Assembly: GCA_019455325.1 (NCBI GenBank)
Contig: JACFMQ010000004.1
Coordinates: forward strand, 124,001-188,000
Length of the DNA stretch: 64,000 nucleotides
Origin: Rhodocyclaceae bacterium
GTDB taxonomy: Bacteria; Pseudomonadota; Gammaproteobacteria; Burkholderiales; Rhodocyclaceae
Reading direction: 5' to 3'
Position numbers and translations under genes: made by a program. This document shows, one piece after another, positions 10,005-18,926 of this stretch. Numbering within the stretch: position 1 is the first letter of the stretch; every line of letters starts with the position of its first letter. A model generated the notes under the pieces. The model saw only the letters and a list, made by a program, of their open reading frames with translations. It was not told the DNA's origin and did not search any database.

Positions 10005-10817
10005 ATTTGCCAATTGCTCGGGATGAACTGCAACGTCCCCACCGACATCTGCTTTTCCTTCACCGGCTTCCAGGCGCGCGGCGGCGCCACCGACGTGCAC
10101 GCCGACGGCTGGGGCATCGCCTTCTTCGAGGGGCGCGGCGCCCGCCTCTTCCTCGACCCGCAGCCCTCCTGCGCGTCGCCGGTCGCCCGCCTGGTGCGCG
10201 AGTACCCGATCCGCTCGAAGAACGTCGTCGCCCACATCCGCAAGGCGACGCTCGGCACGGTCGCGCTCGAGAACACCCACCCCTTCATGCGCGAGGCCTG
10301 GGGCCGCTACTGGATCTTCGCGCACAACGGCCACCTGCCCGACTTCGCGCCGGCGCTCGACGGCAGCTTCCTGCCGGTCGGCAACACCGACAGCGAACGC
10401 GCCTTCTGCTGGCTGCTGCAGACGCTGCGCCGCGACTGCGGCGACGCGGCGCCGGATCACGACCGCATCTTCGAGACGGCGCAAAAGGTGGCCTGCGAGG
10501 TCGGCGCGCTCGGCGAATTCAACTTCCTGCTCGCCGGCAGCGACTTCCTGATCGCGCACGCGTCGACGCAGCTCGCCTGGATCGTGCGCCAGGCGCCGTT
10601 CGCCGAGGCGCACCTGAAGGACGAGGACGTGACCGTGGATTTCAGCGAGGTGACGACGCCGGACGACCGCGTGGCGGTGATCGCCACCGTGCCGCTGACC
10701 GACAACGAGGCGTGGCAGACGATGCCGCCGGGCACGCTGTGGCTGTTCGCGGAAGGCGCGCCGGTCAGACAGGCGGCGACGGTTCCCGGCGTCAGGCGGA
10801 GCCCCGCCGCCGGCTGA
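10005..10817 (+). CDS. Class II glutamine amidotransferase (YafJ-like), probable AUU start
   Basis: A 270-residue Ntn-type amidotransferase with the conserved opening CQLLGMNCNVPTDICFSF and the later DGWGIAFF and FAHNGHL motifs. In this family the nucleophile is Cys2, exposed by removal of the initiator Met. Here the codon before that Cys is ATT (10005-10007), with AAGGAG at 9991-9996 exactly eight bases upstream. The only in-frame alternative, GTG at 9996, overlaps that same Shine-Dalgarno sequence and would bury the Cys at position 5. AUU initiation or a single-base error in ATG is therefore inferred. The physiological amide acceptor is unknown. The gene converges on tatC with three bases between stops. 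Confidence 0.82.
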   Translation: MCQLLGMNCNVPTDICFSFTGFQARGGATDVHADGWGIAFFEGRGARLFLDPQPSCASPVARLVREYPIRSKNVVAHIRKATLGTVALENTHPFMREAWGRYWIFAHNGHLPDFAPALDGSFLPVGNTDSERAFCWLLQTLRRDCGDAAPDHDRIFETAQKVACEVGALGEFNFLLAGSDFLIAHASTQLAWIVRQAPFAEAHLKDEDVTVDFSEVTTPDDRVAVIATVPLTDNEAWQTMPPGTLWLFAEGAPVRQAATVPGVRRSPAAG

Positions 10818-10820
10818 GGC

Positions 10821-11615
10821 TCAGGAGCGATCCTCGATGCGCTTCTCGTCGGCCTCGCCGGCCGGCGCCCAGGCGTCGGCCGCCGCCTCCTTGGGCGGCG
10901 CGCTGACGAAGCGGGCAAAGATGATGCCCAGTTCGTAGAGCAGGCACATGGGAATCGCCAGCGCGAGCTGCGAGACCACGTCCGGCGGCGTGACGATGGC
11001 GGCGATGATGAAGGCGAAGACGACGAAGTACGAGCGCCATTCCTTCAGCTTCTCGATCGTCACCAGCCCGAGCTTGACGAGCACGACAAGCGCCACCGGC
11101 ACCTCGAAGGAGACGCCGAAGGCGAGGAACATGGTCATCACGAAGGAGACGTAGGCCTCGATGTCCGGCGCCGGCGTGATGCTCTTCGGCGCGAAGCTGG
11201 CGATGAACTTGAAAGCCTGGCCGAAGACGAAGAAGTAGCAGAAGGCCATGCCGAGGAGGAAGAGCACGGTGCTGGCGACGATCAGCGGCACGCCGACGCG
11301 CTTCTCGTGCGCGTAGAGGCCGGGCGCGACGAAGGCCCAGACCTGGTAGAGGACGAAGGGCAGCGCGATGACGAAGGCGACCAGCATGGTCACCTTGATC
11401 GGCACCATGAACGGCGTGACGACGCCGATGGCGACCATCTTCGTGCCTTCCGGCAGGGTCTCGGTGAGCGGCAGCGCCATCAGGTCGTAGATGGCGCCGG
11501 GGCCGGGATAGAGGCAGAGGCCGAGGAAGACGATGCCGATGGCGATCAGCGCGCGCACCAGGCGGTCGCGCAGCTCGACCAGATGCGAGATGAAGGATTC
11601 CTGCTGATCGCTCAT
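10821..11615 (-). CDS. tatC: Sec-independent protein translocase TatC
   Basis: A 264-residue six-helix membrane protein, the receptor core of the twin-arginine translocase. The N-terminal FISHLVELRDRL segment, which contacts the twin-Arg signal, the periplasmic loop VTPFMVPIKV, and the conserved ALPFVLYQVWAFVAPGLYAHEK and FGVSFEVPV stretches are all present. It is last in tatABC, 13 bases after tatB. A likely Tat substrate in this window is the aldo/keto reductase at 26987-27895, which has a twin-Arg signal. Confidence 0.97.
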   Translation of the reverse strand: MSDQQESFISHLVELRDRLVRALIAIGIVFLGLCLYPGPGAIYDLMALPLTETLPEGTKMVAIGVVTPFMVPIKVTMLVAFVIALPFVLYQVWAFVAPGLYAHEKRVGVPLIVASTVLFLLGMAFCYFFVFGQAFKFIASFAPKSITPAPDIEAYVSFVMTMFLAFGVSFEVPVALVVLVKLGLVTIEKLKEWRSYFVVFAFIIAAIVTPPDVVSQLALAIPMCLLYELGIIFARFVSAPPKEAAADAWAPAGEADEKRIEDRS

Positions 11616-11628
11616 GCGCGCTTCGCGT

Positions 11629-12039
11629 TCAAACCTTGGGTTCGGCGGGGACGGGGGCCGGCGGCGTCGCGGCCGGCGCGGCGTCGGCGACGCCCTGCTG
11701 CGCTTCGGCGGCGACCGACTCGACGGCCGCCGCGATCTCCTGCGGCGCCTGCGCGGCGGCGTCGGCGGTTTCGCGCAGCGACGCCTCGGCGGTCTGCATC
11801 TGCGCCGTGACGCTGCGCTCCAGGCTGCGCGCCGAGTCCTCGACCTGCGCCTGCAGCTTCTTCAGCTCTTCCAGTTGCATCTCGCGGTTGATGTCCGACT
11901 TGACGTCGTTCACGTAGCGCTGCAGCCGCCCGAGCAGATGCCCGGCCGTGCGCGCCACCTTGGGCAGGCGCTCGGGGCCGAGCACGACCAGCGCCACGAT
12001 GGCGATGATCAGCATCTCGGAGAAGGCGATGTCGAACAT
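11629..12039 (-). CDS. tatB: Sec-independent protein translocase TatB
   Basis: A 136-residue single-span protein. The membrane helix is at residues 2-20 (FDIAFSEMLIIAIVALVVLG), followed by the hinge GPERLPKVAR, an amphipathic helix and a long Ala/Glu-rich coiled tail, all typical of TatB. It partners TatC in binding twin-Arg precursors. The start at 12039 gives the canonical MFDI; a longer frame to 12114 runs into the repeat-rich spacer and is not used. No strong Shine-Dalgarno site precedes the start, because the upstream spacer is occupied by a GGAG-rich inverted repeat. Confidence 0.95.
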   Translation of the reverse strand: MFDIAFSEMLIIAIVALVVLGPERLPKVARTAGHLLGRLQRYVNDVKSDINREMQLEELKKLQAQVEDSARSLERSVTAQMQTAEASLRETADAAAQAPQEIAAAVESVAAEAQQGVADAAPAATPPAPVPAEPKV

Positions 12040-12050
12040 GGGGTGGGGAA

Positions 12051-12120
12051 GAGAGGAGCAAGGAGCAAGGAGTGAGGAGGTCGGATCGGAGCCCGCTCCT
12101 GACTCCTCACTCATACCTCC
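12051..12120. repeat. GGAG-rich inverted repeat in the tatA–tatB spacer
   Basis: Tandem GGAGCAA units run into GAGTGAGGAG (12070-12079); the complementary arm CTCCTCACTC is at 12103-12112. The spacer therefore folds into a hairpin between tatA and tatB on the minus strand. Short simple-sequence hairpins of this type are scattered in some proteobacterial genomes. It may tune the tatA:tatB ratio by protecting or terminating the upstream message; that is inference. Confidence 0.6.
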
Positions 12121-12348
12121 TCACGACTTCGTCTTCTCCTTGACCTCGCCCTCGATGGTCTGCCCGCCGGCGACCTGCGGCGGCGCCTGCGCGGCGTCGG
12201 CCGCCTTGTCGCCGTCCTTCATGCCGTCCTTGAAGCCCTTGACCGCGCCGCCGAGGTCGGTGCCGATGTTGCGCAGCTTCTTCGTGCCGAAGATGAGCAG
12301 GATGATGACCAGAACGATCAGCCAGTGCCAGATGCTGAAGGTACCCAT
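12121..12348 (-). CDS. tatA: Sec-independent protein translocase TatA
   Basis: A 75-residue pore-forming Tat subunit. One membrane helix ([16 protein letters not shown]) is followed by the [21 protein letters not shown] amphipathic helix, which identifies TatA rather than TatB, and a disordered charged tail. It heads the tatABC group, 12 bases after the HIT-family gene, within the his–hinT–tat series. Confidence 0.97.
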   Translation of the reverse strand: MGTFSIWHWLIVLVIILLIFGTKKLRNIGTDLGGAVKGFKDGMKDGDKAADAAQAPPQVAGGQTIEGEVKEKTKS

Positions 12349-12360
12349 GACGTTGTCTCC

Positions 12361-12714
12361 TTAGATTCGTTTGAGCATCGGCCCGACCGGCTCCGGCCCG
12401 CCGACGATGTGAACGTGCAGGTGCGGCACCTCCTGGTGCCCGATCCGCCCGGTGTTGATGATCACGCGGAAGCCCTCCGGGCTGCCCTGCTCGACGGCGA
12501 TGCGGTTGGCGACGGCGAGCATGCGGCCGAGCAGCGGCGCGTCGGCGTCGCTGACGTGCGCCAGCGACTCGATGTGCCGCTTCGGCACGAGCAGCACGTG
12601 CACCGGCCGCGCCGGGTTGATGTCCTTGAAGGCGAGGATTTCGTCGTCCTCGTAGACCTTGCCCGACGGAATCTCGCCGCGGACGATCCGGCAGAAGATG
12701 CAGTCGGCGCTCAC
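12361..12714 (-). CDS. hinT: HIT family purine nucleoside phosphoramidase (HinT)
   Basis: A 117-residue histidine-triad hydrolase of nucleoside phosphoramidates and acyl-adenylates. The family opening DCIFCRIVRGEIPS and the catalytic triad HLHVHIVGG are intact. The GTG start at 12714 overlaps the hisE stop by four bases (GTGA), which fixes it despite longer in-frame upstream sequence. Its place between hisE and tatA is conserved in betaproteobacteria. Confidence 0.93.
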   Translation of the reverse strand: MSADCIFCRIVRGEIPSGKVYEDDEILAFKDINPARPVHVLLVPKRHIESLAHVSDADAPLLGRMLAVANRIAVEQGSPEGFRVIINTGRIGHQEVPHLHVHIVGGPEPVGPMLKRI

Positions 12715-13043
12715 GCCGAGGGCCTCGACTTCTTCTCGTCGACGCCGGAGATGCCCTCGCGGCGGCGCATCTCCTGCAGCAGGTCGTCGATCGACAGGTT
12801 GTTGAAGGCCAAGAGCACCATCAGGTGGTACATGACGTCGGCCGATTCGCGCACCACGTGCAGCCGGTTGCCTTCCTTGCCGGCCATGATCAGCTCGGCG
12901 CATTCCTCGCCGATCTTCTTCAGGATCAGGTCCGGCCCCTTGGCGAAGAGCTGCGCCGTGTAGGAACTCTCCGGGTCGGCGTTGCGACGCGAGGTCAGCG
13001 TCTCCGACAGGCGGTGCAGTACGTCGTGCGTGTTGTGCATCAT
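12711..13043 (-). CDS. hisE: Phosphoribosyl-ATP diphosphatase
   Basis: A 110-residue MazG-like pyrophosphatase that converts PR-ATP to PR-AMP, the second step of histidine synthesis. The alpha-helical [12 protein letters not shown] metal-binding motif and [11 protein letters not shown] are visible. The start at 13043 overlaps the hisI stop (ATGA); a second ATG follows directly. Here hisE is separate from hisI, unlike the fused enterobacterial hisIE. Confidence 0.95.
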   Translation of the reverse strand: MMHNTHDVLHRLSETLTSRRNADPESSYTAQLFAKGPDLILKKIGEECAELIMAGKEGNRLHVVRESADVMYHLMVLLAFNNLSIDDLLQEMRRREGISGVDEKKSRPSA

Positions 13044-13444
13044 TTTGCGTAGATTTCCTTCGGGTCTTTGAGAACCGGATCGACGGGCTGCCAGCGCCCG
13101 CCCTGCAATTCGTGGAAGAAGCAGCTCTGCCGCCCGGTGTGGCAGGCGATGCCGCCCTCCTGGGCGATCGCCAGCAGGATCACGTCGCCGTCGCAGTCGG
13201 TGCGCACGGCGCTCACCCGCTGGTAGTGGCCGGACTCCTCGCCCTTGCGCCACAGCCGCGAACGCGAACGCGACCAGTATACCGCGTTGCCGGTGCGCAC
13301 CGTCTCTTCCAGCGCCTCGCGGTTCATCCAGGCGAACATCAGCACGCGGCCGGTCTCGGCATCCTGGGCGATGGCCGGCATCAGGCCGGCATCGTCCCAT
13401 TTCAGCGCGTCCAGCCACGGACGGCCGGTATCGAGATCGCTCAC
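13040..13444 (-). CDS. hisI: Phosphoribosyl-AMP cyclohydrolase
   Basis: A 134-residue enzyme opening the purine ring of PR-AMP (third step of histidine synthesis). The WMNREAL motif, zinc/magnesium ligands in DCDGD and the [10 protein letters not shown] cysteines are intact. GTG at 13444 was chosen because GGAGGG lies seven bases upstream and the protein then begins VSDLD, close to the family N-terminus. An in-frame GTG at 13459, with GGAGG upstream, would add five residues and is nearly as good. Confidence 0.93.
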   Translation of the reverse strand: MSDLDTGRPWLDALKWDDAGLMPAIAQDAETGRVLMFAWMNREALEETVRTGNAVYWSRSRSRLWRKGEESGHYQRVSAVRTDCDGDVILLAIAQEGGIACHTGRQSCFFHELQGGRWQPVDPVLKDPKEIYAK

Positions 13445-13463
13445 GAAACGGCCCTCCACCCAG

Positions 13464-13556
13464 CCTCCTCCCCGCGGGAGGAGGTGATTTCGGTTCGCCG
13501 CTGCGCGGCTCCGGAGAACGGCTGGCGCCCCTTCGGGCGGCCGTGCGGGGCGCTCA
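13464..13556. repeat. REP-like palindromic element, copy A (hisF–hisI spacer)
   Basis: Two hairpins fill the spacer. One has 9-bp arms CCTCCTCCC / GGGAGGAGG at 13464-13484. The other pairs GGCGCCCC with GGGGCGCT around a TTCGGGCGGCC loop and ends at the hisF stop codon. The same two modules occur at 28501-28579, again abutting the stop of a minus-strand gene. The repeated structure and its placement 3' of a stop suggest a dispersed intergenic element that may act as a transcript-stabilising or attenuating hairpin. Confidence 0.7.
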
Positions 13557-14312
13557 CAACCGCACCTCGATACCGCGCTCGCGCATGCGCTCCTTGGCCT
13601 GGCGCACGGTGTATTCGCTAAAGTGGAAGATCGACGCGGCGAGCACCGCGTCGGCGTGGCCCTCGGACACGCCGTCGGCGAGATGGTCGAGGTTGCCGAC
13701 GCCGCCCGAGGCGATCACCGGGATGTCGACCGCGTCGGCGACGGCGCGGGTCAGCGCCAGGTCGAAGCCGGCCTTGGTGCCGTCGCGGTCCATGCTGGTC
13801 AGGAGAATTTCACCGGCGCCGAGTTCCTGCACCTTCCGCGCCCAATCGACGGCGTCCAGCCCGGTGCCCTTGCGGCCGCCATGCGTGAACACTTCCCACC
13901 TGCCCGGCGCCGACTGCTTGGCGTCGATGGCGACGACGATGCACTGGTTGCCGACCTTGGCCGAGGATTCGGCGACGAGGTCCGGGTTCTGCACGGCGGC
14001 GGTGTTCATGCTCACCTTGTCGGCGCCGGCGTTGAGCAGCCGGCGCACGTCGGCGACGGCGCGCACGCCGCCGCCCACCGTCAGCGGGATAAACACCTGC
14101 TCGGCGCAGGCTTCGACGATGTGCAGGATGATGTCGCGCTGGTCAGAGGAGGCGGTGATGTCGAGGAAGGTCAGTTCGTCGGCGCCCTGCTCGTCGTAGC
14201 GGCGTGCGATCTCGACCGGGTCGCCGGCGTCGCGCAGATCGACGAAGTTGGTGCCCTTGACGACGCGGCCGGCGGTGACGTCCAGGCAGGGGATGATGCG
14301 CTTGGCGAGCAT
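13554..14312 (-). CDS. hisF: Imidazole glycerol phosphate synthase, cyclase subunit
   Basis: A 252-residue (beta/alpha)8 barrel. It uses ammonia from HisH to form imidazole glycerol phosphate and AICAR. Catalytic Asp residues are visible in RIIPCLDV and TSMDRDGTK; the phosphate-binding motifs VGGGVR and ASGGVG are present. The start at 14312 gives the standard [12 protein letters not shown]. It lies five bases after hisA; the two barrels are paralogues. Confidence 0.97.
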   Translation of the reverse strand: MLAKRIIPCLDVTAGRVVKGTNFVDLRDAGDPVEIARRYDEQGADELTFLDITASSDQRDIILHIVEACAEQVFIPLTVGGGVRAVADVRRLLNAGADKVSMNTAAVQNPDLVAESSAKVGNQCIVVAIDAKQSAPGRWEVFTHGGRKGTGLDAVDWARKVQELGAGEILLTSMDRDGTKAGFDLALTRAVADAVDIPVIASGGVGNLDHLADGVSEGHADAVLAASIFHFSEYTVRQAKERMRERGIEVRL

Positions 14313-14317
14313 CCCGC

Positions 14318-15061
14318 TCACTTCTTGCCGAGCTCGTCGGCGAGCTTCTGCGCGGCGGCGAAGTCGAGCGAACCGTCGTAGACCGCGCGGCCGGCGATGG
14401 TGCCGGCGACGCCCTCTTCCTCGACCGCGCACAGCGCCTTGATGTCGTCGAGCGACGACAGGCCGCCGGAGGCGATGACCGGGATGCGCAGCGCCTGCGC
14501 CAGCTTGACGGTGGCGTCGACGTTGATGCCGGAGAGCATGCCGTCGCGGCCGATGTCGGTGTAGATGATGCCTTCGACGCCGTAGTCTTCGTATTTCTTC
14601 GCCAGGTCGATGACGTCGTGACCGGTCATCTTCGACCAGCCGTCGACCGCCACCTTGCCCTCCTTGGCGTCCAGCCCGACGATGATGTGGCCGGGGAAGG
14701 CGCCGCAGGCGTCGTGCAGGAAGCCGGGGTTCTTCACCGCGGCGGTGCCGATGATGACGTAGGAAAGGCCATCGTCGAGGCAGCGCTCGATGGTGTCGAG
14801 GTCGCGGATGCCGCCGCCGAGCTGCACCGGGATCTCGTCGCCGACCTCGGCGAGGATCGCCTTGATCGCGCTCTCGTTCTTCGGCTTGCCGGCGAAGGCG
14901 CCGTTCAGGTCGACGAGGTGCAGCCGGCGTGCGCCCTGCTTCACCCACGCGCGCGCCTGCGCCGCGGGGTCGAGGTTGAACACCGTCGCCTCGTCCATGA
15001 GGCCTTGCTTGAGACGGACGCACTGGCCGTCCTTGAGGTCAATGGCAGGAATGATCAGCAT
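14318..15061 (-). CDS. hisA: ProFAR isomerase
   Basis: A 247-residue (beta/alpha)8 isomerase of the fourth histidine step (Amadori rearrangement of ProFAR). The opening [16 protein letters not shown], the phosphate motif QLGGGIRD, and the DIGRDGM and ASGGLSS motifs are complete. It lies between hisH and hisF in the expected order, with a 45-base gap after hisH. Confidence 0.97.
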   Translation of the reverse strand: MLIIPAIDLKDGQCVRLKQGLMDEATVFNLDPAAQARAWVKQGARRLHLVDLNGAFAGKPKNESAIKAILAEVGDEIPVQLGGGIRDLDTIERCLDDGLSYVIIGTAAVKNPGFLHDACGAFPGHIIVGLDAKEGKVAVDGWSKMTGHDVIDLAKKYEDYGVEGIIYTDIGRDGMLSGINVDATVKLAQALRIPVIASGGLSSLDDIKALCAVEEEGVAGTIAGRAVYDGSLDFAAAQKLADELGKK

Positions 15062-15106
15062 GGGAGGAACCGATAGGTGAAGTGACCAGCGATCGGTCGG
15101 GAAAGC

Positions 15107-15754
15107 TCAGGGTTTCCAGTTGATGAAATTCGCCAGCAGGGCGAGACCGGCCTGCGCGCTCTTTTCCGGGTGGCATTGGACGGCAAAGATATTATCCCGC
15201 GCACAGGCACTGGTAAAGGGGATGCCGTACTCGGTGACGCCGGCGACGCAGTCGGCGTCGTCGGGCGCCACGTAGTAGCTGTGCACGAAGTAGAAGCGCT
15301 CGCCGTCGGCGATGCCGTTCCACAGGGGATGCGACTTCGTCTGCCGCACCTCGTTCCAGCCCATGTGCGGCACCTTCAGCTTCTGCCCGTCGGCAAGGCG
15401 CATCTTCTCCGCCGGAAAGCGGCGGACCTGGCCGCGCAGGATGCCGAGGCCGGCCACGTCGCCTTCCTCGGAATGCTCGAAGAGCATCTGCTGGCCGATG
15501 CAGATGCCGAGGAAGGGCTTCGTCGCGGCGGCGTCGATCACCGCCTGCCGGAGGCCGCGCGCCGTCAGCTCGCGCATGCAGTCGGGCATCGCGCCCTGGC
15601 CGGGCACGACCACGCGCTCGGCCGCGGCGACCGTTTCCGGGTCGGCGGTGACGAGCACCGGCCGGCCGCCGGCGACGTGTTCGAGGGCCTTGGCCACCGA
15701 GCGCAGGTTGCCCATGCCGTAGTCCACTACGGCGATGGCGCCCGCCGTCGTCAC
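15107..15754 (-). CDS. hisH: Imidazole glycerol phosphate synthase, glutaminase subunit
   Basis: A 215-residue class I glutamine amidotransferase that supplies ammonia to HisF. The nucleophile elbow GICIGQQ, the YGMGNL oxyanion-side motif and the QCHPEKS His/Glu pair are present. The GTG start at 15754 overlaps the hisB stop by four bases (GTGA), so the longer frame reaching 16453 is a shadow. Confidence 0.96.
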   Translation of the reverse strand: MTTAGAIAVVDYGMGNLRSVAKALEHVAGGRPVLVTADPETVAAAERVVVPGQGAMPDCMRELTARGLRQAVIDAAATKPFLGICIGQQMLFEHSEEGDVAGLGILRGQVRRFPAEKMRLADGQKLKVPHMGWNEVRQTKSHPLWNGIADGERFYFVHSYYVAPDDADCVAGVTEYGIPFTSACARDNIFAVQCHPEKSAQAGLALLANFINWKP

Positions 15755-16338
15755 AGCGCGCCCTTGGTCGAGGGGATGGCGCCGGCGGCGCGCGGGTCGG
15801 CTTCGACGGCCATGCGCAGCGCGCGGCCGAAGGCCTTGAACACGGTCTCCGCCTGGTGGTGGGCATTGGTGCCGCGCAGGTTGTCGACGTGGATCGTCAC
15901 CAGCGCGTGGTTGACCAGCCCCTGGAAGAACTCGCCCACCAGGTCGACGTCGAACTGGCCGATCCAGGCGCGCGTGAAGGCGACGTGGAATTCCAGGCCG
16001 GGGCGGCCGGAGAGGTCGACGACGACGCGCGACAGGGCTTCGTCGAGCGGCACGTAGGCATGGCCGTAGCGGCGCAGGCCCTTCTTGTCGCCGAGCGCCT
16101 TGGCCAGCGCCTGGCCGAGCGTGATGCCGATGTCTTCCACCGTGTGGTGCGCGTCGATGTGCAGATCGCCCTTGGCCGTGACCTCGAGGTCGATCGCGCC
16201 GTGGCGGGCGATCTGGTCGAGCATGTGGTCGAGGAAGGGAACGCCGGTGTCGAATCTGCCGACGCCGCTGCCGTCGAGATTGATCTTCACCGAGACCTGC
16301 GTCTCGAGGGTGTCGCGCGTGATTTCGGCCTGCCGCAT
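15751..16338 (-). CDS. hisB: Imidazoleglycerol-phosphate dehydratase
   Basis: A 195-residue monofunctional dehydratase (no phosphatase domain). Metal-binding HHTVEDIG and HHQAETVFK motifs are intact. The start at 16338 gives the canonical [14 protein letters not shown]; the ATG at 16374 lies inside the predicted -10 box and would be upstream of the transcription start. It is now the first gene of a hisBHAFIE–hinT–tatABC transcription unit because hisC has been turned to the opposite strand. Confidence 0.96.
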   Translation of the reverse strand: MRQAEITRDTLETQVSVKINLDGSGVGRFDTGVPFLDHMLDQIARHGAIDLEVTAKGDLHIDAHHTVEDIGITLGQALAKALGDKKGLRRYGHAYVPLDEALSRVVVDLSGRPGLEFHVAFTRAWIGQFDVDLVGEFFQGLVNHALVTIHVDNLRGTNAHHQAETVFKAFGRALRMAVEADPRAAGAIPSTKGAL

Positions 16339-16369
16339 GAGTAGGTGCCACAAGGGATTGGAACGGAGG

Positions 16370-16381
16370 GGCATGATACCA
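16370..16381 (-). promoter_or_regulatory. Extended -10 promoter-like box in front of hisB
   Basis: On the minus strand the sequence is TGGTATCATGCC, containing the extended -10 form TGnTATCAT. It is identical to the 12 bases at 3541-3553 upstream of cheB. It lies 32 bases before the hisB start, a sensible distance for transcription of the hisB–tatC unit. There is no clear -35 element. Function is inferred. Confidence 0.45.
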
Positions 16382-16415
16382 TTTCGTCCTTCCGACAGAC
16401 CGAAAACCGACCCGC

Positions 16416-17498
16416 ATGAGCAAGTACTGGAGCGCCGTCGTCCGCGGCCTCACCCCCTACGTTCCGGGCGAGCAGCCCAAGCTTTCGAAGCTGGTCAAGC
16501 TCAACACCAACGAGAATCCCTACCCGCCGAGCCCGCACGCGCTCGCCGCGCTGCGCGACGAACTCGGCGAGGACGGCGCGACGCTGCGCCTCTACCCGGA
16601 CCCGAACGCCGACCGGCTGAAGGCCGCGGTCGCGCACCGCTTCGCCGCCTTCGGCATGGCGCCGGCCAACGTCTTCGTCGGCAACGGCTCGGACGAGGTG
16701 CTGGCGCACGCCTTCCAGGCGCTGCTCAGGCACGACAGGCCGATCCGCTTCCCGGACGTCACCTACAGCTTCTATCCGGTGTATTGCGGGCTGTACGGCG
16801 TCGACTACGAGGCGGTGGCGCTCGACGAGGATTTCGCCATCGTCGTCGACGATTATCTACAGCCGAACGGCGGCATCATCTTCCCCAACCCGAACGCGCC
16901 GACCGGCCGCCTGCTGCCCCTCGACGGCGTCGAGCGCATCGTCGCCGGCAATCCGGATTCGGTGGTGGTGGTCGACGAGGCGTACATCGATTTCGCCGGC
17001 GACGCGATCCCGAGTGCCGCCGCGCTCGTCGCCAAGTACCCGAACCTGCTCGTCGTGCAGACGCTCTCCAAGTCGCGCTCGCTCGCCGGCCTGCGCGTCG
17101 GCTTCGCGCTCGGCCACCCCGAGCTGATCGAGGCGCTGGAGCGGGTGAAGAACAGCTTCAACTCCTACCCGCTCGACCGGCTGGCGATCGCCGCCGCCGT
17201 CGCCGCGATGGAGGACGAAGCGCATTTCGACGCCACCCGCCGCGCCGTCATCGAGAGCCGCGAGGCGCTGGTCGCCGAGATGGCCAAACTCGGCTTCGAC
17301 ACCCTGCCGTCGGCCGCCAACTTCATCTTCGCCCGCCACCCGCAGCACGACGCCGGCACGCTCGCCGCCGCGCTGCGCGAGCGCGGCATCATCGTCCGCC
17401 ATTTCAGGAGTCCGCGCATCGAGCAGCACCTGCGCATCACCATCGGCACCGACGCGCAGTGCATGGCGCTGCTCGCCGCACTCAGGGAGATTCTGTAA
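16416..17498 (+). CDS. hisC: Histidinol-phosphate aminotransferase
   Basis: A 360-residue PLP-dependent class I/II aminotransferase. The opening [23 protein letters not shown] (PLP-ring Asp), and the Schiff-base lysine in [14 protein letters not shown] are present. In related betaproteobacteria hisC lies between hisD and hisB on their strand. Here it points the other way, divergent from hisB, and leads a plus-strand unit with a nitroreductase (zero-base gap) and a broken paiB, which implies a local rearrangement. Confidence 0.95.
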   Translation: MSKYWSAVVRGLTPYVPGEQPKLSKLVKLNTNENPYPPSPHALAALRDELGEDGATLRLYPDPNADRLKAAVAHRFAAFGMAPANVFVGNGSDEVLAHAFQALLRHDRPIRFPDVTYSFYPVYCGLYGVDYEAVALDEDFAIVVDDYLQPNGGIIFPNPNAPTGRLLPLDGVERIVAGNPDSVVVVDEAYIDFAGDAIPSAAALVAKYPNLLVVQTLSKSRSLAGLRVGFALGHPELIEALERVKNSFNSYPLDRLAIAAAVAAMEDEAHFDATRRAVIESREALVAEMAKLGFDTLPSAANFIFARHPQHDAGTLAAALRERGIIVRHFRSPRIEQHLRITIGTDAQCMALLAALREIL

Positions 17499-18188
17499 AT
17501 GTACGACCCGATCACCGCCTCGCACGTCGACCACGCCATCCGCTCGCGCCGTTCGGTCCGCCGCTTCCTGCCGACGCCGGTGCCGAAAAAGACGGTCGAG
17601 GAGCTGCTCGCGCTGGCCGCCCGCGCCCCGTCCGGCACCAACGTCCAGCCGTGGAAGGTCTATGCGCTCGCCGGCCGGGAAAAGGACAGGCTGTCCGACG
17701 CCATCCTGAGCAAGCACGACACCGTCGGCATGGACGGCCGCGAGTTCGACTACTACCCGACCCAATGGGCCGAACCCTGGCTCTCCCGCCGGCGCAGGAT
17801 CGGCTTCGACCTCTACGGCCTGCTCGGCATCGGCAAGGACGACAAGGCACGCATGAAGGCGCAGTCGGGCCGCAACTACCTGTTCTTCGACGCACCGGTC
17901 GGCCTCATCTTCACCATGGACAAGAGCCTCGGCCGCGGCATGTTCCTCGACTACGGCATGTTCCTCGCCAACATCATGACCGCGGCCCGCGCCCGCGGCC
18001 TCGACACCTGCGCGCAGGCGGCCTTCGCCGACTACCACCAGACGATCCGCGAAACGCTCGGCATCCCGGAGAACGAGCTGGTGGTCTGCGGCATGTCGCT
18101 CGGCTACGCCGATCCGGAGGCGCCGGAGAACCGGCTGGTGACGGAGCGCGAGCCGGTGGAGAACTTCACCGAGTTCCGCGGTTTCTGA
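17499..18188 (+). CDS. Nitroreductase family protein
   Basis: A 229-residue FMN-dependent NAD(P)H nitroreductase-like protein. FMN-binding RSRRSVRRFL near the N-terminus, ARAPSGTNVQPWKVYAL and the C-terminal CGMSLGYAD-type motif are clear. The ATG follows the hisC stop directly, so the two are probably co-transcribed and coupled. The natural substrate (nitroaromatic, quinone or other) cannot be deduced. Confidence 0.9.
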   Translation: MYDPITASHVDHAIRSRRSVRRFLPTPVPKKTVEELLALAARAPSGTNVQPWKVYALAGREKDRLSDAILSKHDTVGMDGREFDYYPTQWAEPWLSRRRRIGFDLYGLLGIGKDDKARMKAQSGRNYLFFDAPVGLIFTMDKSLGRGMFLDYGMFLANIMTAARARGLDTCAQAAFADYHQTIRETLGIPENELVVCGMSLGYADPEAPENRLVTEREPVENFTEFRGF

Positions 18189-18195
18189 AGCGACG

Positions 18196-18828
18196 ATGTA
18201 CTGCCCCGCCCACTTCGCCGAAACGCGCCCGGAAGTCCTGCACGCGCTGATGCGCGCGCGGCCGCTGGCGACGCTGGTGACGGCAGGCGACGACGGCCCG
18301 GCGGCCGACCACATCCCCTTCGTGCTCGACCTGCCGGACGACGGGCCGGGCGTGCTGCGCGGCCACGTCGCGCGCGCCAACCCGATGTGGCGGCGGCTGG
18401 CCGACGGCGATGTACCGGCGCTGGCCGTGTTCCACGGTCCGGACGCCTACGTCACGCCCTCGTGGTATCCGGGCAAGCGCGAGCACGGCCGGGCGGTGCC
18501 GACCTGGAACTACGCGATCGTGCACGCGCGCGGGCCGCTGCGGGCGATCGACGATCCCGACTGGCTGCGCGCGCACGTCGAGGCGCTGACGCGGTAGCAG
18601 GAGGCGGCCTTCGCCGAACCCTGGGCGGTGTCGGACGCACCGGCCGACTACCTGGAAAAGATGCTCGGCGCCACCGTCGGCATCGAACTCACGATCGTCT
18701 CGCTCGCCGGCAAGTGGAAGATGAGCCAGAACCAGCCGGTGGCAAACCGCGCCGGCGTCGTCGCCGGCCTGCAGGCGGCCGGCGGCGACGAAGCCGGCGC
18801 GGTCGCCGCCTTGGTCGAGCGCACCTAG
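18196..18828 (+). pseudogene. PaiB-like FMN-binding protein interrupted by an in-frame amber codon
   Basis: Codons 1-133 (MYCPAHFAETRPEVLHALM...WLRAHVEALTR) and codons 135-210 (QEAAFAEPWAVSDAP...AALVERT) are in one frame. They are separated only by TAG at 18595-18597. Together they make a protein of normal PaiB length (about 210 residues), with the PTWNY motif before the stop and EKMLGATVGIE and KWKMSQNQP after it. A single C-to-T change of CAG to TAG explains the break. PaiB-type flavin reductase-like proteins bind FMN and are annotated as negative regulators. Unless an amber suppressor exists, only the N-terminal split-barrel part is made. It starts seven bases after the nitroreductase. Confidence 0.85.
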
Positions 18829-18926
18829 GCGCCCGCGAAGCCGCCGGACGACGCACCCCGGCGCCGCTGCGCGAGACGCCGCCCTTTCATCCCTCGCCGC
18901 AGCCTCCCGCCGCCGTCGGACAAAGC

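Noticed and set aside
13464..13484. CCTCCTCCC/GGGAGGAGG hairpin as an intrinsic terminator
   Set aside because: No T-tract follows on either strand, and the same module occurs elsewhere as part of a repeat.
16339..16374. hisB start at ATG 16374
   Set aside because: That ATG lies within the promoter-like -10 box; the conserved HisB N-terminus begins at 16338.
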